A stretch of 64,000 bases of DNA from Odontesthes bonariensis (GCF_027942865.1 NC_134513.1:32357429-32421428); one strand, 5' to 3'. Positions 34,179 to 46,450 are shown, numbered from the stretch's first letter. Program-made: numbers and translations. The notes: a model not told the origin generated them from the letters alone.

Positions 34179-35356
34179 GCAGCCTTACAGACAGCCGTTC
34201 CACTTCCTATTCGCCCCATTATAAAAAAATTTGGCTGCAGTTCAGTTGATTTTGTCTGGGGGCGCTGGCGAGCGAGTGCAGAATGACCATTTTCCATAGG
34301 GCTGGCGCTAATAACTCAAAAAATGTCCCCGCTAGTGGCTGAAACCGGAAAATAATACTGTGATTTCTGACAGAGGGATGTGGATTTATATCGAAAGTAC
34401 AATAACCTGGGAGTTATAGCTTTCTGTTTTCTTACAGGTCTGGCATTTGCGAGTCAGTATCCGCTAGTATCTAGCTAACGGAATCTGAAGAACGCACGGC
34501 TGATTACGACCGGCTGCTTTACGGCACTCGTCCACTGTGCCAGAGTGCTAACCTGGTGCCGCTAACAACAACCAAAGCTAAACCAGAGGCTAGTCAGAGA
34601 GTATGTAAAAGGGCTGTGCTGAAATCTGTAACTATTTGAGCTAACACCTCTCTGCTAGCTCAGCGCTAGGACTGACCATGCCGTAAAGTGATGCCACATG
34701 CGTGACGTCACTCGGGATGCAATACTGACAATAAATGTGTATTTTAAACAAATCTAGTGAGTCTAAAAAATCTAACCAAGTGCCGTTTGAAAGGATAATT
34801 TATCCTGCCTTTAGGAAAATTAAAATGAAAAAATATAAAAAATTCTATCAAAAGCAATGGCTGCATCTAAGGTGGATTTCATAGTACCACCATAGAGTTC
34901 GGCGTGCTCTGCACTGCTTCGTTGGCGCCCCTAGAGTGCAGTACCACCCGGAAATAGCCGCCAGTTTTCCCTCTCCTCATGATAGAGACTCTCTGGTTTC
35001 CACACCAGCTAAACTGCTACCGTAAAGACTACAAAAGCTGAGTCGGTTAAAATGGAAGCGCTCCGTTAGGTTTTATCATAACCTTCTGTTTTTGGCCGGT
35101 TAGGTCCGGGTCCGTATGGGACGGCTTTGCGGTCCGGACCTGGACCGCGGTCCGCCAGTTGATGACCTCTGCTTTAGATGCTGTATGCTCCACTTTTCTT
35201 CATCTAAATACACTACATTTTGGATAACATCTTATTGTAAGCTGAACACTGAACACAGAATCATGAAAATCAGCCTTACCAAAAAGAAAATTCTATTTTT
35301 TTATTTTTAAAGACAACAGTCAAGTTTAACTGTACAAACTGTTAGCTCCTGACAGC

Positions 35357-38300
35357 TCAAAGACTTAATGATTCCACAACCATGTCCTTCTCCACGTGGG
35401 TGCGCATGTGTCTCTTCAGCCTTGTAGACGTAGAGAAGCCCTTCCTGCAGAGCAGACAGCTGTGGGGCTTCTCTCCCGTGTGCGTTCGGACGTGCATGTT
35501 CAGGTCGGAGGAGCACCTGAACCTCTTCTCACAGTAGGAGCACGGATAAGGCCGTTCTCCTGTGTGGACCCGCTTGTGAAGGAGCAGCTCACCTGATGTG
35601 ATGAAGGCTTTGCTGCACTGCGAGCACTGGTGAGGTCGCTCCCCTGTGTGGGTAAGATTATGACGTATGAGTGAGGTGGATTTGGTGAACCTCTTCCCAC
35701 AGCGTGGGCATGCAAATGGACGCTCGCCTGAGTGGCTGTTGAGGTGTTCGATTTGAGAACGTTTTGTTTTGAAGCTCTTCGGGCACTGAGGACAGCAGAA
35801 GGGTCGCAGGCTGCTGTGGGTGCGCTGGTGTCTCACCAGCTCTCCATTGGTGAGGAACGTCTTGTCACATGTGACGCAGACATAAGGCCTCTCACCTGTG
35901 TGGATTCGTTCGTGACGCGTGAGGCTTGCCAGCTGGGTGAAGCTCTTTTCACACACCGAGCACTGGAATGGCCGTCGGCCGTTGTGGGTCAGCCGGTGCC
36001 TGTTGAGGATCTGGAGTTGAGTGAAACTCTTTCCGCACTCTCCACAGGGATGCGGGCGCTCCTTAATGTGGATCTGTTGGTGCTTCTTCAGAAGCCACAC
36101 ATGGGTGAAGCTCTTCCCACACTCGCAGGCAAATGGCCGCTCACCCGTGTGCTTCATCTGGTGTCTCTTGAGATCTGAGGCTCGGCTGTAGATCTTCTCA
36201 CACTGTGAGCATTTGTACTGACGTCTAACCACGTGCCTCTGCCTGTGCCTCATTCGATCCAGGATGCTGCTGAAGCTCTCGCCACATTTCTGGCATTTGT
36301 ACTGACCTCCTTCTTTCTCTGACATGTCCTCTGCCACAACCACCTCTGTTGTTAAGTCAAGCGGAGGGTTGCCAGTCTGGCCACAGGCGGTGCGTTCGAA
36401 ATGCAGCTTGAGCAGTCCCATCTGGGTGAACCGTTTGCCACACTGGGAACAGAGGAAGGGGCGCTCTCCTGTGTGAATACGCTGATGTCTCGTCAGATCC
36501 CAAGAGTTCTTGAAGCCCTTCATACACTCCTCGCAGGTGTATGGGCGCTCACCTGTGTGAGTGCGCTGGTGACGAGTCACATCTGAGGCGCGCGTGAATG
36601 TTTTGCCGCAGACTTGGCATGTGTGAGGGTCGGGCCTGTCGTGAATAGGAAAGGGCTGTGGGAACACGGGACGTTGGCGCTTCCTCTTGGGGGCCTCGGC
36701 TGGCTCTGCTGCCTTCTGAAGTTTACTGTACTGTTCAGGGTGACTGTGCTCGATGTGCTGCAGCAGGTAGGACTCCTGCATGTGGAAGAATGGACACTCG
36801 GAACAGGCGAACACCTGAGTTGACATCTCCACTGTGGTACCTATGCAGAACACAAAGAATATGAGCAGCTCCTTGATGTTGCCTTAACATATGGCAAAAT
36901 ATTAATGTTCTGATAGCAACAGGAAAACTTATCAAACTTAAAAGACCTCAGTTACACTCAAACTGTGATATTATTGAACAATTCCAATATGATGAAGAAC
37001 TATAGGTGGAGGTGAAGCTCATTATTATCATTATTACATACCAGGTGGTAATTTCTGATTATTAAATTGCTTATCTCAGCTGATTGATTCAGAATCTTAA
37101 GCCCTGTTTCCACTATGCAGTCCGGTACGGGTCGGTTCGGAACGGTTCGCTTATTTCAGTGTTTCCATTACCACGAAAGCGTATCGGTCCCATGGAACCC
37201 GTTGCCATTTTTGTAACCTTGTAGCTTTGGGTACCTAGCACACAGGACCGGTTCCAGGCTCTGCTCTCCGTTGTTGGTGAGGAGGCTGTGCAGCGGGAGC
37301 TCGATGGCGCTGTGCGAAACGAAAAAGTTTTCCAGCTGATTGCCGCAAAAATGGCAGAGAGTGGTTTCAACCGCACCGCGAGCCAGTGTTGCATTAAGCT
37401 GAAGAAGCTTGGAGGTGGTTCGAAATTATGGATGTTATTTGTTATTTGCTATTTACGCTGCGGCACGCACTCCGCCCACCCCTGAGGGTCCCCTTTGTAC
37501 AGTGGGAACGCAAGCTGACCCCAAAGCGACCTGTACCGTTCTGAACCGACCCGTACCGGACTGCATAGTGGAAACGAGGCTTTAGAAAATAATCTCTGAC
37601 CCCAGAGTGACCTGAGCATGTTTTTGACAAGAAAAATGACTCGAGTATCAAAGATGGTTTCTTAAAGTACGTTTTCCTCTGAAATATTATGGTCTTGGAG
37701 GAATTATGGTAAAGCACATGTATTTCTATTTTTATAGTTTAGTGTTGTGTTTAACCCTCATAGGGTCCTCGTCTTTTTGTTACACAGGGAGTCCTGCTGG
37801 GTCTGGTGGACCCATTGCATTTTGGGGGTTTTAATTCAACATAATCAAACCTTTTTTTTTTTTTAAATACTCTGCAGATGTTTACTTTATTGCAAGTATT
37901 ATAAACAACAAATATGTTACATTTTTTCCCTTTACCTTTGTTAAATTAAATTTATGAATAAAAATGCCACTCGTTTTTGTTCATTTTCTTATTAAAATGT
38001 AACAAAATAAGGAAATTCATCATAAAACAGTTATAACTGGAAAGTAATCAACACATGTACAAATGAAGCAAGTGTTATTTATTTGAATTTCATTAGATAT
38101 TCAACCTAGTCAGGTCAGTTTACACAACATCTGTCTGAACAACACTTTAGCCCCATTGAATACGGCTATTTTCATACCAGACTATACCACACGAGGGGCA
38201 GAGTTTCACTGTGTGTGTATTGCATATGTACTTCTTGCACTGGGTGCATGTATATTGTGTTTTTATGTCCTTCTTGGGTCCACACACTTCACAGCGCTTC

Positions 38301-41300
38301 TTTTTGTTGTTGCCGACCATCTAGAATAATGAAAAGATAAGGATCTTTACTAACACTTCTCTCTCTCAGAAACATGAATTATTATACTGCAACAGCATCA
38401 AACACTTACTTCAGGCTCTGCAGATGGTAGTTCTGTAATTTGGGAGAATGTGGCACCATCATCTTCCCCCTGAATCCTCCTCACAATGGCTGCAGAGATT
38501 GGGGTTCTTGGAAGATGTCGTCTTCTCTCAATCTGAGGTCTCACCAACATTTTCCCCAATTCCTCAAGAAAGAGACGCCTCTTCTGCAGCTTTCCCCCAT
38601 TCCACTCTGGGCTCAGTGACATCCAAATGACGAAGGCGTTGTACGAGGAGATATCCAACATATCAAAGAATATCACCAGAGGCCATTATAGGGTCTTCCG
38701 TTTGCAGCTGTAAGCAGTCACCAGCTTATCGAGGTTGTCTACCCCTCCTTTTGTGGCATTATGGTCCATGATCATTTCGGGTGATCCTCACATTCTACTT
38801 CCTCTGCATCACCATCAAAACCCTCTGTCTCTTCAACTATCAACTGTAAGGCAGCCTGAACAGAGAGTCGCTTTGCCATCTTGATCAGTTGTGGTATGGA
38901 ACCACGCTGACAGAGCTTTTTATAGTGTCAGGTCCCCAATATTGGTTCCCGCAAGACAGAGGGTGAAATGTGTGGGAATCTGGGTTCAGACAGTGTTGGG
39001 TGCTCTAATTTTGCAACAAAGTTGGTAAATTACCAACATACACACACACAGAGGCCCAGAGAGGAGTAAGGGAAAATATGGGTGCACAGGACCTATGATT
39101 TCCACACTTTCACTAGCCCCGGGTCCAGTGGACCCGAAGACCCTGTATGTAATATAAATGTGAAGGGGGGGTATACAGGGGGGGGTCATTGAATTTTCTT
39201 TCTGATTTATGTTCCTCACAGAAAATGAGCCAAGGCCAATGAATCTTAGTTTGAAAAAATAATTATTTGTATAATTTTTATTAAAGGGATATGCCACCCC
39301 CAGGCCAAATTAAGTGTATCCCCGCATTCCCGATACATAAATGAGTGTGTGGGAGCGTTTTCCTGGCGACCCAGGCATTGTCCGAATCTCACAGCACTGA
39401 CCACTGCTTGGTTGCGCGTAATACATACATGCTAGCGTTGCCAGCGTCGCCACTCGAAATATTTCGCCCAACGTGAATTAATTTATTTGATTTACCTTCT
39501 AATTACTGTGTGAGTGGTGTACTTCCACATCAAGTGCAAATGACTGTGTAAATCTACACGGAAGGTTTGCTTTGCTCATGTCGGTTTGGGAACTAGTTTC
39601 CAGTGCGGAAAACACAGCCGAAGCACACTCCCCGCTACTCCCCTAGTTCCCAAACCGACATGAGCAAAGCAAACCTTCCGTGTAGATTTACACAGTCATT
39701 TGCACTTGATGTGAAAGTACACCACTCACACAGTAATTAGAAAGTAAATCAGCCGCTAGTTTTGCAGCAACTTTTTAAGATGGCTTATCTATCTGCTTTA
39801 CCTTGTGCTCCAAGGGACTCGAGGTTTTTGTGGTGTTGCAGGAGAGAACTCAAGTCGTCAGGATTACAGAGTGCTTGTAAACATTCCTTCAGTACAGAGG
39901 GGCCAGAGGTCAGCCATGAAACAGTCTGTTTGTGGGTGAAAGCGAACTTGTCAATGCGGTAGCTTAAATTCCAATGTAATTATAGAGTCGTGTTAGAGGG
40001 CAAAGTGTTCAAAGTTAAAGCCATCCATTAATACACTTAAACTACTTCTACCAAAACTGCTAGTAGTACTGGGAATAATAAAACACCAATACTGGAGAAA
40101 CATAAAAACAACGCTTTTAGTTATGAATGACATTATTTCAAACTAAAAATACAGGGGCATACACAGTATGGAGTTTTTCCCGTCAGCAGGGAGGTCAGTT
40201 CCTACCTGAGCCAGGTCTGGCACTGGCAGAAGTCTCTCCAGTTTGGAAAGAAATTCCCACACGAGAAGCTGCATGTCCGTGTCATAGCTGAGGCCATAAT
40301 CTTCTGGAAAAACCTCCTGGGAACGAAAGAATGAAAGAGAACAGTTACTCCAAACCACAACAACAAAGAGGCACATTAAAAACAATGAAGTGCATGGATT
40401 ATAAGCCCTTTTCAGACATCACTCTCATCGTGAAATCCCAAACTTGCTATGGTTGTGTAAAACATACTTTAGGTTAATGGGAGGAATTCAAAATAACATG
40501 TTTGAAAAAAATATTTAGGATTTCTGAAAAGATCAGGGTCTCTATTTGGCTTCTTACTTGTGGATGTTTAATGAGCACAAAGGAGAGTTTCTGCCATTCT
40601 TGAGGCTCACGCTGCATCGAATGACTGTCGGGAAATCCATGGAGTAGTCAAGTTCAGACAGTGCTGTTTTAGTTTTATTTATTCATTTAATGATGTGATC
40701 TGTAGCATGTCTCAGAAAAGTAGAATCTTTCTCAAATTAAGCTGAATTTATACTGTGTCTACAAGCACATGTTGGTGTAACAGTGTCTTGTACTGTGCTG
40801 ACAATGATGCACACACGTTTCAAAGTCAGACCTGTTAAGATTGCACTTGCAGGTTTAAGCCCCACGGTAGTTATCATTAGAAATGTCAGCCTGTCTGAAA
40901 GGGGCCACACGTACATGTGTTAAGCTGCCTTACCTGGTAAAAGTGCTTCCTCTCTGCTGGGTCTTTCAGTAGTGTTTGGATTTGTTCCACAAAAATGGCC
41001 TCCTCTGCATCCACCTCTGCATCCCCACTCTGAAACAAAACATTGTTATTGGTACTATGATCACAGTATCAGCAGACACTGCTCCATCTGATCAAAAATT
41101 ACAAGAGACAAGACAGTGACAGAGGGCACTGACATGTTTCCATTTGATTTTTAGGGATTTTGATTTGTCAGATGTGAAAATCCCTTTTCTTGCTTACTCC
41201 TGTGTATCCTGGTGGGCGGATTCGCTCTAGGTGTGGCTGCACACAGGACATTTTGGCAGTTTCCTCACTTCTGCACAACTCTAGAATAATCTGTAAAGAA

Positions 41301-42236
41301 AGACATGTTTATTCCTATGTCTATTAAGACCTACTTAATTTTAGGATATTTTTGTACCTCTGATACCCGCTGACTCACTTTCGCTCGCAGTCGGAGAAGC
41401 AGTTTTCCTCTCTGCTTTGGGCTGAGCAGGTCTGGGACTGTTGCCGTCACCAGTGTCACAAACTCATCGAGCTTTTCATAATCAAGGACATCTCTCCGCT
41501 GAGCTACTTGCCACATAGCTGCAGAAAGCAGCCGCAGAGGAGGGATCAGCAGCCTCAGGGATGATAGCGGCAGGAATATATCTGTTTAACCGCAGACAGG
41601 AGGGTAGATGGGGTCGTGATACGTCTCTGAGGAATGACTATTGTCCTCTTGCCACGTCAGCTCACATTTTTATGGCTTTTAGCCAAGAAGTGCTACCCTG
41701 TGATATTCTGATATTACAGAAAGGGTCACAACCTCTGATGATTGCACGCCTTCAGCAGGTCACCTGGTCATATTTGGCACATTTTTAATGGTCACAGAAT
41801 CTCTCACAAATATCACACATTTCTAATTATATTCATAATTATTAAAGGCATCGCCATGTTTGGGAACGTCCAGACAAATACAACTGTTTATCAAAATTTA
41901 CGGAATAATTGCTCAGTAACTTTTCCAATAATCATTTAGCTCAAGTTAGCCCCTTAAAAATATACCTTCAACCTGTTTCGTTTAGAACATGTCAGAATGC
42001 CACAAGGATAAATTTATCATTCCATTCACAAAGGACAACGAAACGAGCTGTTCTTGTATGTGGTCAATTTGATTCGAAGCCATTTAATGTTTCGCAATTT
42101 ACATTAGCTCGCTACAATCACAGCTCTTAGCTAGGGCACGAGCTCACGCGAAAGCGGCCACGCAGTTAGCCGTGAGAACTTACTGATCCCTCAAATAAAA
42201 CGGACCTGTGTTTTCCACTTGAAGGGCGCTTTCCAT
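35357..42236 (-). CDS. Gene B: TINF2_N-domain protein spliced to a 15-finger C2H2 exon
   Basis: Exons 42206-42236, 41379-41581, 41198-41290, 40934-41029, 40206-40316, 39802-39925 and 35357-36840 total 2142 nt, 713 aa. Exons 2, 4, 5 and 6 are 203, 96, 111 and 124 nt, the same as in gene A, with the same phases. Residues ~11-219 are the TIN2 N-terminal domain: [58 protein letters not shown]. The last exon carries about fifteen C2H2 fingers. The first is atypical (CSEC...QHIEHSH), the fourth ends in Cys rather than His, and the seventh has CXC spacing (CEC), as the seventh finger of gene A's 14516 exon does. The final intron (36841-39801) has collected three DNA transposons. A telomere or DNA-binding role is inferred from the domains only. 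Confidence 0.88.
37100..37581. mobile_element. Harbinger-type MITE with TTA duplication
   Basis: The 482-bp element has ends AGCCCTGTTTCCACTATGC and, read inward from the right, AGCCTCGTTTCCACTATGC, followed by further matching wording (AGTCCGGTACGGGTCGG). TTA flanks both ends (37097-37099 and 37582-37584), as expected for PIF/Harbinger targets. It is non-coding and lies in gene B's last intron. Confidence 0.8.
37751..39165 (-). mobile_element. piggyBac-type element with internally deleted transposase
   Basis: A TTAA at 37751-37754 is followed by CCCTCATAGGGTCCTC, and the inverted partner at about 39130-39150 (GAAGACCCTGTATG) is degenerate. On the minus strand are a piggyBac N-terminus ([17 protein letters not shown] at about 38885), a C-terminal half ([19 protein letters not shown], then [16 protein letters not shown], 38398-38760) and a C-terminal cysteine-rich domain in a further frame ([20 protein letters not shown], about 38165-38320). 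The central DDD catalytic core is absent, so it cannot transpose on its own. Confidence 0.8.
38398..38676 (-). pseudogene. piggyBac transposase C-terminal fragment
   Basis: The 92-residue frame includes [16 protein letters not shown] and the adjoining basic RRKLPRTP-like segment (RRRHLPRTP) typical of PGBD4-like transposases. A stop separates it from the upstream GGVDNLDKL motif. It is part of the surrounding element. Confidence 0.75.
39281..39760. mobile_element. TTAA-type foldback element, right end lost
   Basis: TTAA at 39281-39284 is followed by AGGGATATGCC. Segments at about 39498-39600 and 39640-39750 are long inverted copies of each other around a short central loop. The outer part of the right arm, which should mirror 39285-39495, is missing, so the element is truncated. 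It ends about 40 bp from gene B exon 6. Confidence 0.65.
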
Positions 42237-43717
42237 TTCGGAGACAGTAGCAACTACTTCTAAAAGTCACGAACAAACTATCACAACATAGCATTCCGCT
42301 CGCTAGTAATTACTTGCAAAGCGGAAACGTTAACCCTTCTTCAAAATAAAATTCGAAATTAAAGTTTTCATACTGAACAAACTTCATTCTTAAACTTCAA
42401 CTTAAGTCGTTAAAAAAATCCCCCGGAAATGAACACCAAATGGTGTGCTCTAACATGAGAAGTACAATAATCAAATTATATCATTTTAAGACAAGTATAT
42501 AAATATGCCCAACTATTTAGCTTGGTTTTGCATGAAAGACAAGGCATGTGTATGAATGTGAATACAGCATCATCTGGAGAACTAAAATCAAACGGTCTAC
42601 ATTCAACAGGCAGGCAAAACACTTTATTTGTTGTATTGTCCATGTGCAAATTGCCAAGCCTTTTGTGTGCTCCACAACACAGTTACTTGTGTGCAAAAAC
42701 AGGCTTAATTCTTTCATGTCTTCATTGGTCCTAATACCAACCAATATGGCTTATTGCGACAAAACACACATTTCCAGATTCAAAGTTGCTCTCTACTTCC
42801 CAGCACCTTGTTTGGTTTGTGAGAATGTCACCAGGGAAGATGTATACAGCAAATAAGACAAACATATAAAACAGGCAAACATTTACAGTGAAAACTGTCT
42901 TAGTGATTTTACAGTGATTACACCTTTTAAGTCCCAAGGGCCATCCTGAGGACGCCATTATGCCCCTGTCAGTCAGGGCATTATGAGTTTTCAATTAAAT
43001 AAATACTTCAAATTTGTATGGTTCATTTTTACAACAGGAGGACTTTATCCACACCATCAGTCAGTCCACAGTCACTGTGGGATTTCTGTAGTTCAGATGC
43101 CTCATGTACAACTTGCTCATCTGTGGACGCAGCTATGGGAACTTCAGATGTGGTATCCAGTAACAAGGCGTTAAATTCAGTCAAAGCTGTGTTAGCTCCC
43201 CGGACAGCAGGGCAGGGCCAGTGGTCCATATCCGCAGGCTAAAAAGTCCAAGAGACAAACCTTTAACAGAAACGAGCACTTTACACAACTGTTTAATCAA
43301 AGACGTGACAAAACCTGCTCTGAAGTACACTTGAAAAACTCAAAACAAGCACATCTAAGTTTTGATAAAAGTTCCCATGTCACTATGATGATTAACACCG
43401 CTTTTAAATCAGCATACCCATATTGTAACTACCTTGCATTCATCAAATGCCATAACAAGCTGCGTAAAAGCAGGGACGGAGGTGCTTCAAAATGGATAAA
43501 TATTAGAAACAAGCTCAGGACTAAAGACAAAGATATATAAAACACATAAATCAACAACACTCGTAAAAAAAAAGCCAAATAATAAACTTTCAGCTATATA
43601 TCTTTGTCTTTAGTCCTGAGTTTCCAAGGAGTTTTTAAAAACTAGCTCATTCGCTTAGCCACTTCCGTAGCCGCCCTGGTCTCTAGAAACTTCTGTGCTC
43701 ACTCCCACGTACCTGTT
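42237..43717 (-). other. C4orf3 3' UTR exon and gene B upstream region
   Basis: The C4orf3 exon ends with a donor just after the stop (43713), and a matching acceptor lies at 43239-43240, so a 3' UTR exon runs left from 43238. A minus-strand AATAAA near 42622 is a likely end. The rest (42237-42600) would hold the gene B promoter. A 67-residue frame at 43029-43229 in the UTR exon has no family resemblance. Confidence 0.5.
43514..43620. repeat. Perfect 25-bp inverted repeat with 57-nt loop
   Basis: 43514-43538 and 43596-43620 are exact reverse complements (core 'ggactaaagacaaagatata'). It lies in the intron of the C4orf3 3' UTR and could be the ends of a tiny MITE or a transcript hairpin. Confidence 0.85.
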
Positions 43718-43873
43718 TTAAGGAACTATAAAATATATGAAGAGGAATAACGCGACGTCGAAGAGCGCAAAGATCCAGAAGTCAAACCAATAGGAGTGTT
43801 TCGGTAAAGATACCGAAACTCCATTGGATTTAAACATTTTATGGTTTTTAGACTCCGTTGCGCTGGGTCCCAT
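43718..43873 (-). CDS. c4orf3: Another-regulin (C4orf3-like) micropeptide, 51 aa
   Basis: Another-regulin (ALN, human C4orf3) is a single-pass endoplasmic-reticulum micropeptide of the phospholamban/sarcolipin family that binds and restrains SERCA calcium pumps. The 51-residue frame begins MGPSATESKNHK and contains LPKHSYWFDFWIFALFDV followed by a hydrophobic ALFLFIYFIVP tail. This is very close to the human C-terminal block in wording and in ending directly after the membrane helix. The N-terminal cytosolic part is shorter than in mammals. The stop is followed within a few bases by a splice donor, so the coding region is in one exon. It is easily missed because of its size. Confidence 0.85.
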   Translation of the reverse strand: MGPSATESKNHKMFKSNGVSVSLPKHSYWFDFWIFALFDVALFLFIYFIVP

Positions 43874-44234
43874 TTCTGCTGTAGCTGCGGCTGTGAGCTC
43901 ACCAGAAAATGCAGCAGTCCTTCAAAATAAAACCATTTGAAGTAATTTTGTGGAGAGAAGAAAAAAAGATGTTTTTGTCACGCGTTTTCACAGAGTGAAA
44001 GTTTTTTGTTTTTATGCAGCCTGGTTTAGTTTTACTACTACTTACGAACTTTCATATTGTAAGCACTAGATATCAGAAATATGTTAATTCAGTGGACTCT
44101 GAACACACTATCACGTCCACGTTTGATGTTAAATAATGTAATTTCTAATTTCTTTGAGAAAATGTCAAATTTAATTCTAATTTAGAAAATATCTGTAAAT
44201 TATGCTAATATAGGTCTACAAACTGCAGGTAAGT
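43874..44234. other. Region between C4orf3 and the Gypsy element
   Basis: The upstream and promoter region of C4orf3. No coding sequence is recognised. The retrotransposon target site (GCAC) lies at its right end. Confidence 0.45.
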
Positions 44235-44238
44235 GCAC

Positions 44239-44554
44239 TGTTACCAAACTTGAGCTGGCAGACCCTCGAACCGTAGTAGGTGGAGCCCCCTTGGAGATAG
44301 CTCTGTTTAGCTCGTTGTGGTAACATACAAAATGATCGGGACCACGTCTGAAGAACGGCACTTTTATTTCCAGCACTTCTCGCATGAAGAAAGATACAAT
44401 CCAACACACACGTAGCTGCCCAGTCGCGTCACTTGCCTGCTCACTGCACCAGGAAAAAAACAATACACCTTCCCAGCATGCGCTGCTGACATACTATCTG
44501 AAAAACTAGTCCCTCCCACATAACAAATCACAGTAAAAGGCTGAGCCTGTAACA
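44239..44554 (-). repeat. 3' LTR of the Gypsy element
   Basis: 316 bp with TG...CA ends. It differs from the other LTR at one base that I can see (44491 A versus 52369 G). A purine-rich tract (44556-44570, reading TCCAGTGTGGGGGTAG on the minus strand) abuts it and is the probable plus-strand primer. Confidence 0.95.
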
Positions 44555-45113
44555 CTACCCCCACACTGGATGATGATTAAAACCTTAACATCACTCCAGT
44601 ACTGTTACAAAATACAATGAACAATTCTCAATAAACATTTCCCATGAGTGTCAATTTTTCCCACAGTACTTGAAGAAATCCTCTGGGGGAAAAAAACAGC
44701 ATAACACCGTGGCAAATGCCCAGTAAATGTCCATACTTTCTCACCTGGAAGAGAAGTTACTTATCGGCGAAGCTTACAACACAAAAATAGCAAAGTCATT
44801 ACATTATCATGGTAATCATACTATTTCTGTCAGCAAAGATACACAACGATACTTCAAAGCCCAGAAAAATGTGCGTGTACATATATGACTTCTGCCCGAC
44901 AACAACCCTGTAGGAGGTAGTTAGGCTAATTTCCCAGTAAAAGTTAAGTGCATATAAAAAAATAATCTGCAGCCACAATGTATAAAACTACAAATAACAT
45001 TCAAATAGGTCTGTGCCTTCACGCAATCTGTAAACTCAGATACTGGTTTAGTGCAACTTATGAAAAATATAACTATAAAATGTAACTGTAAATGGTGTCA
45101 GGTGAAATACCTC

Positions 45114-45300
45114 TCAGTCTTTAGAGAATAACCAGTCACCAAACCTCTCTGGCGCTCTGCGCACTCTCCGGGGTCTCTGTAACAATGCAGAGGGGGGAGG
45201 ATGGCCCCTGCTGTCGACCTCAGCCGGCTGCGGCATGCTGATGTTGTCAAGATGCTGGCTGCTGCCTGGTGGAGCTGGAGATGATGAGTATCATCCACAG
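45114..45300 (-). pseudogene. Detached C-terminus of the Gypsy pol
   Basis: A minus-strand frame ending at a TGA (45114-45116) reads PRRVRRAPERFGDW just before its end, the usual closing wording of vertebrate Gypsy pol proteins. It is separated from the main pol frame by about 2 kb of inserted sequence, so the integrase C-terminal domain is disrupted. Confidence 0.6.
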
Positions 45301-45683
45301 ATGGTTTGAGGATTCATTGTCCCATCTACATGCAAACACTCTGGAGTGTAAATCCCGCCGGCGGGATTTTTTTACACATCTCCAAAAACACATCTGTAAC
45401 TCTGTGAGTTTTTGTCATTGAAACATATAAGTTACACCATTAAAAACCTTGAAACTTCTAGTTTTCAAATATATATATATATATTAAAATAAATTATATA
45501 GGTGGCCCTTTTTAAAGAGAGTGAACAGAAATCTTTGGATTTTCTGTAGTCTCAGACTGCAGCAGCCTCCTAGGCCACACCTATCGCTATTCACATGTAA
45601 AGTACCAGGTGATTGAGTGGCTATTCACAGGTGAGAACACGCCCCATTCAGCCAGCTTGTGGGGGAAGGCAGCAATGTCCTGC

Positions 45684-46450
45684 CAGTAGCCCCTTTCACA
45701 CTGCGACCCGCTACCTTAGCGGGTCCAAATTGCACCTTCGACCCGCGTCGAGCAATGTGAACGCTTGGCGTGTCAGGGTGACCCGTGTCGCCTGAAGCCG
45801 AGTTCAGGGGGCGTTGCCTAGTGGCAGAGCGTCACACGAAACACATAAAATGCTGGGCGTGTACAATGACGTAGGCACAAGCCATACGCCGGAGGTAGGG
45901 TGAAATACACCTGTCTGCATCAAATTTTTCAAACAAACGATGGCGGGACACCTTGAGAACTCGTTTTTGCAATGCAGTTCATGGAGATGTTACTTTACGG
46001 TGCGTGGGAAACCGCGCTCTCCCATCTTTCTCGCCAGCCCTTCCAGCAGAGGTCCATCCTTCACCGTCCCCGACATGTGGCGGTAAATAACGTCCTCTGC
46101 TCGGAGGCTGAGGAGCTCGCGGACCTCCTTGTCTCCCCAGTTGGCCATATTAAAAAATGTCTCAAACTTGATGTAGGCTAAAACAGAGTAAAACTTGTCC
46201 TCACCTGTCGCTGTTGTTCTGAATCAGCTGTCCATTCTGTCTTTTAAACTCCTCACGTCACGCCCACGTCCGACCCGCGTCGATTGTGTTCACATCAAAC
46301 TCGGCTCGGCAAAAAGACTAGGGTCCGACGCGGGTCGAAAGGCGAGTCAGGTTGACGCGGCAGCCCGGGTCGGCAGTGTGAACGCAACAGCGGACACGCT
46401 AAATTCGCGAATTAAACGCGGGTTATTCGGCAGTGTGAAAGGGGCTACTG
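45684..46450. mobile_element. Non-autonomous DNA element nested in the Gypsy 3' part
   Basis: A perfect terminal inverted repeat of about 20 bp (AGTAGCCCCTTTCACACTGC and its complement) bounds 767 bp. Internally there are more inverted copies of 'gacccgcgtcga'-type motifs. It is non-coding. No clear target duplication was found, so the superfamily is open. Confidence 0.75.

Larger units (their letters stand above)
32774..35171 (-). mobile_element. hAT transposon, complete ends, defective transposase
   Basis: The left end CAGGGGTATTCAACT and the right end, read inward, CAGAGGTCATCAACT are hAT-type inverted repeats (12 of 15 identical). Both are flanked by the same 8-bp target duplication CTTTAGAT (32766-32773 and 35172-35179), the hallmark of hAT insertion. 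Inside on the minus strand are a BED-finger frame (33211-33477) and, in another frame further on, a hAT transposase piece (about 33055-33210: GEDIYLAIKEML, VVSITTDGAPAM). It is of the GTF2IRD2/ZBED5-like group. A second small element is nested at 33787-34178. Confidence 0.9.

Noticed and set aside
35732-36178. 148-residue plus-strand frame opposite gene B
   Set aside because: Antisense shadow of the C2H2 array.
43029-43229. 66-residue minus-strand frame in the C4orf3 3' UTR exon
   Set aside because: It follows the stop codon and a splice site of C4orf3, has no membrane or family motif, and the acceptor phase gives no support for a longer protein.
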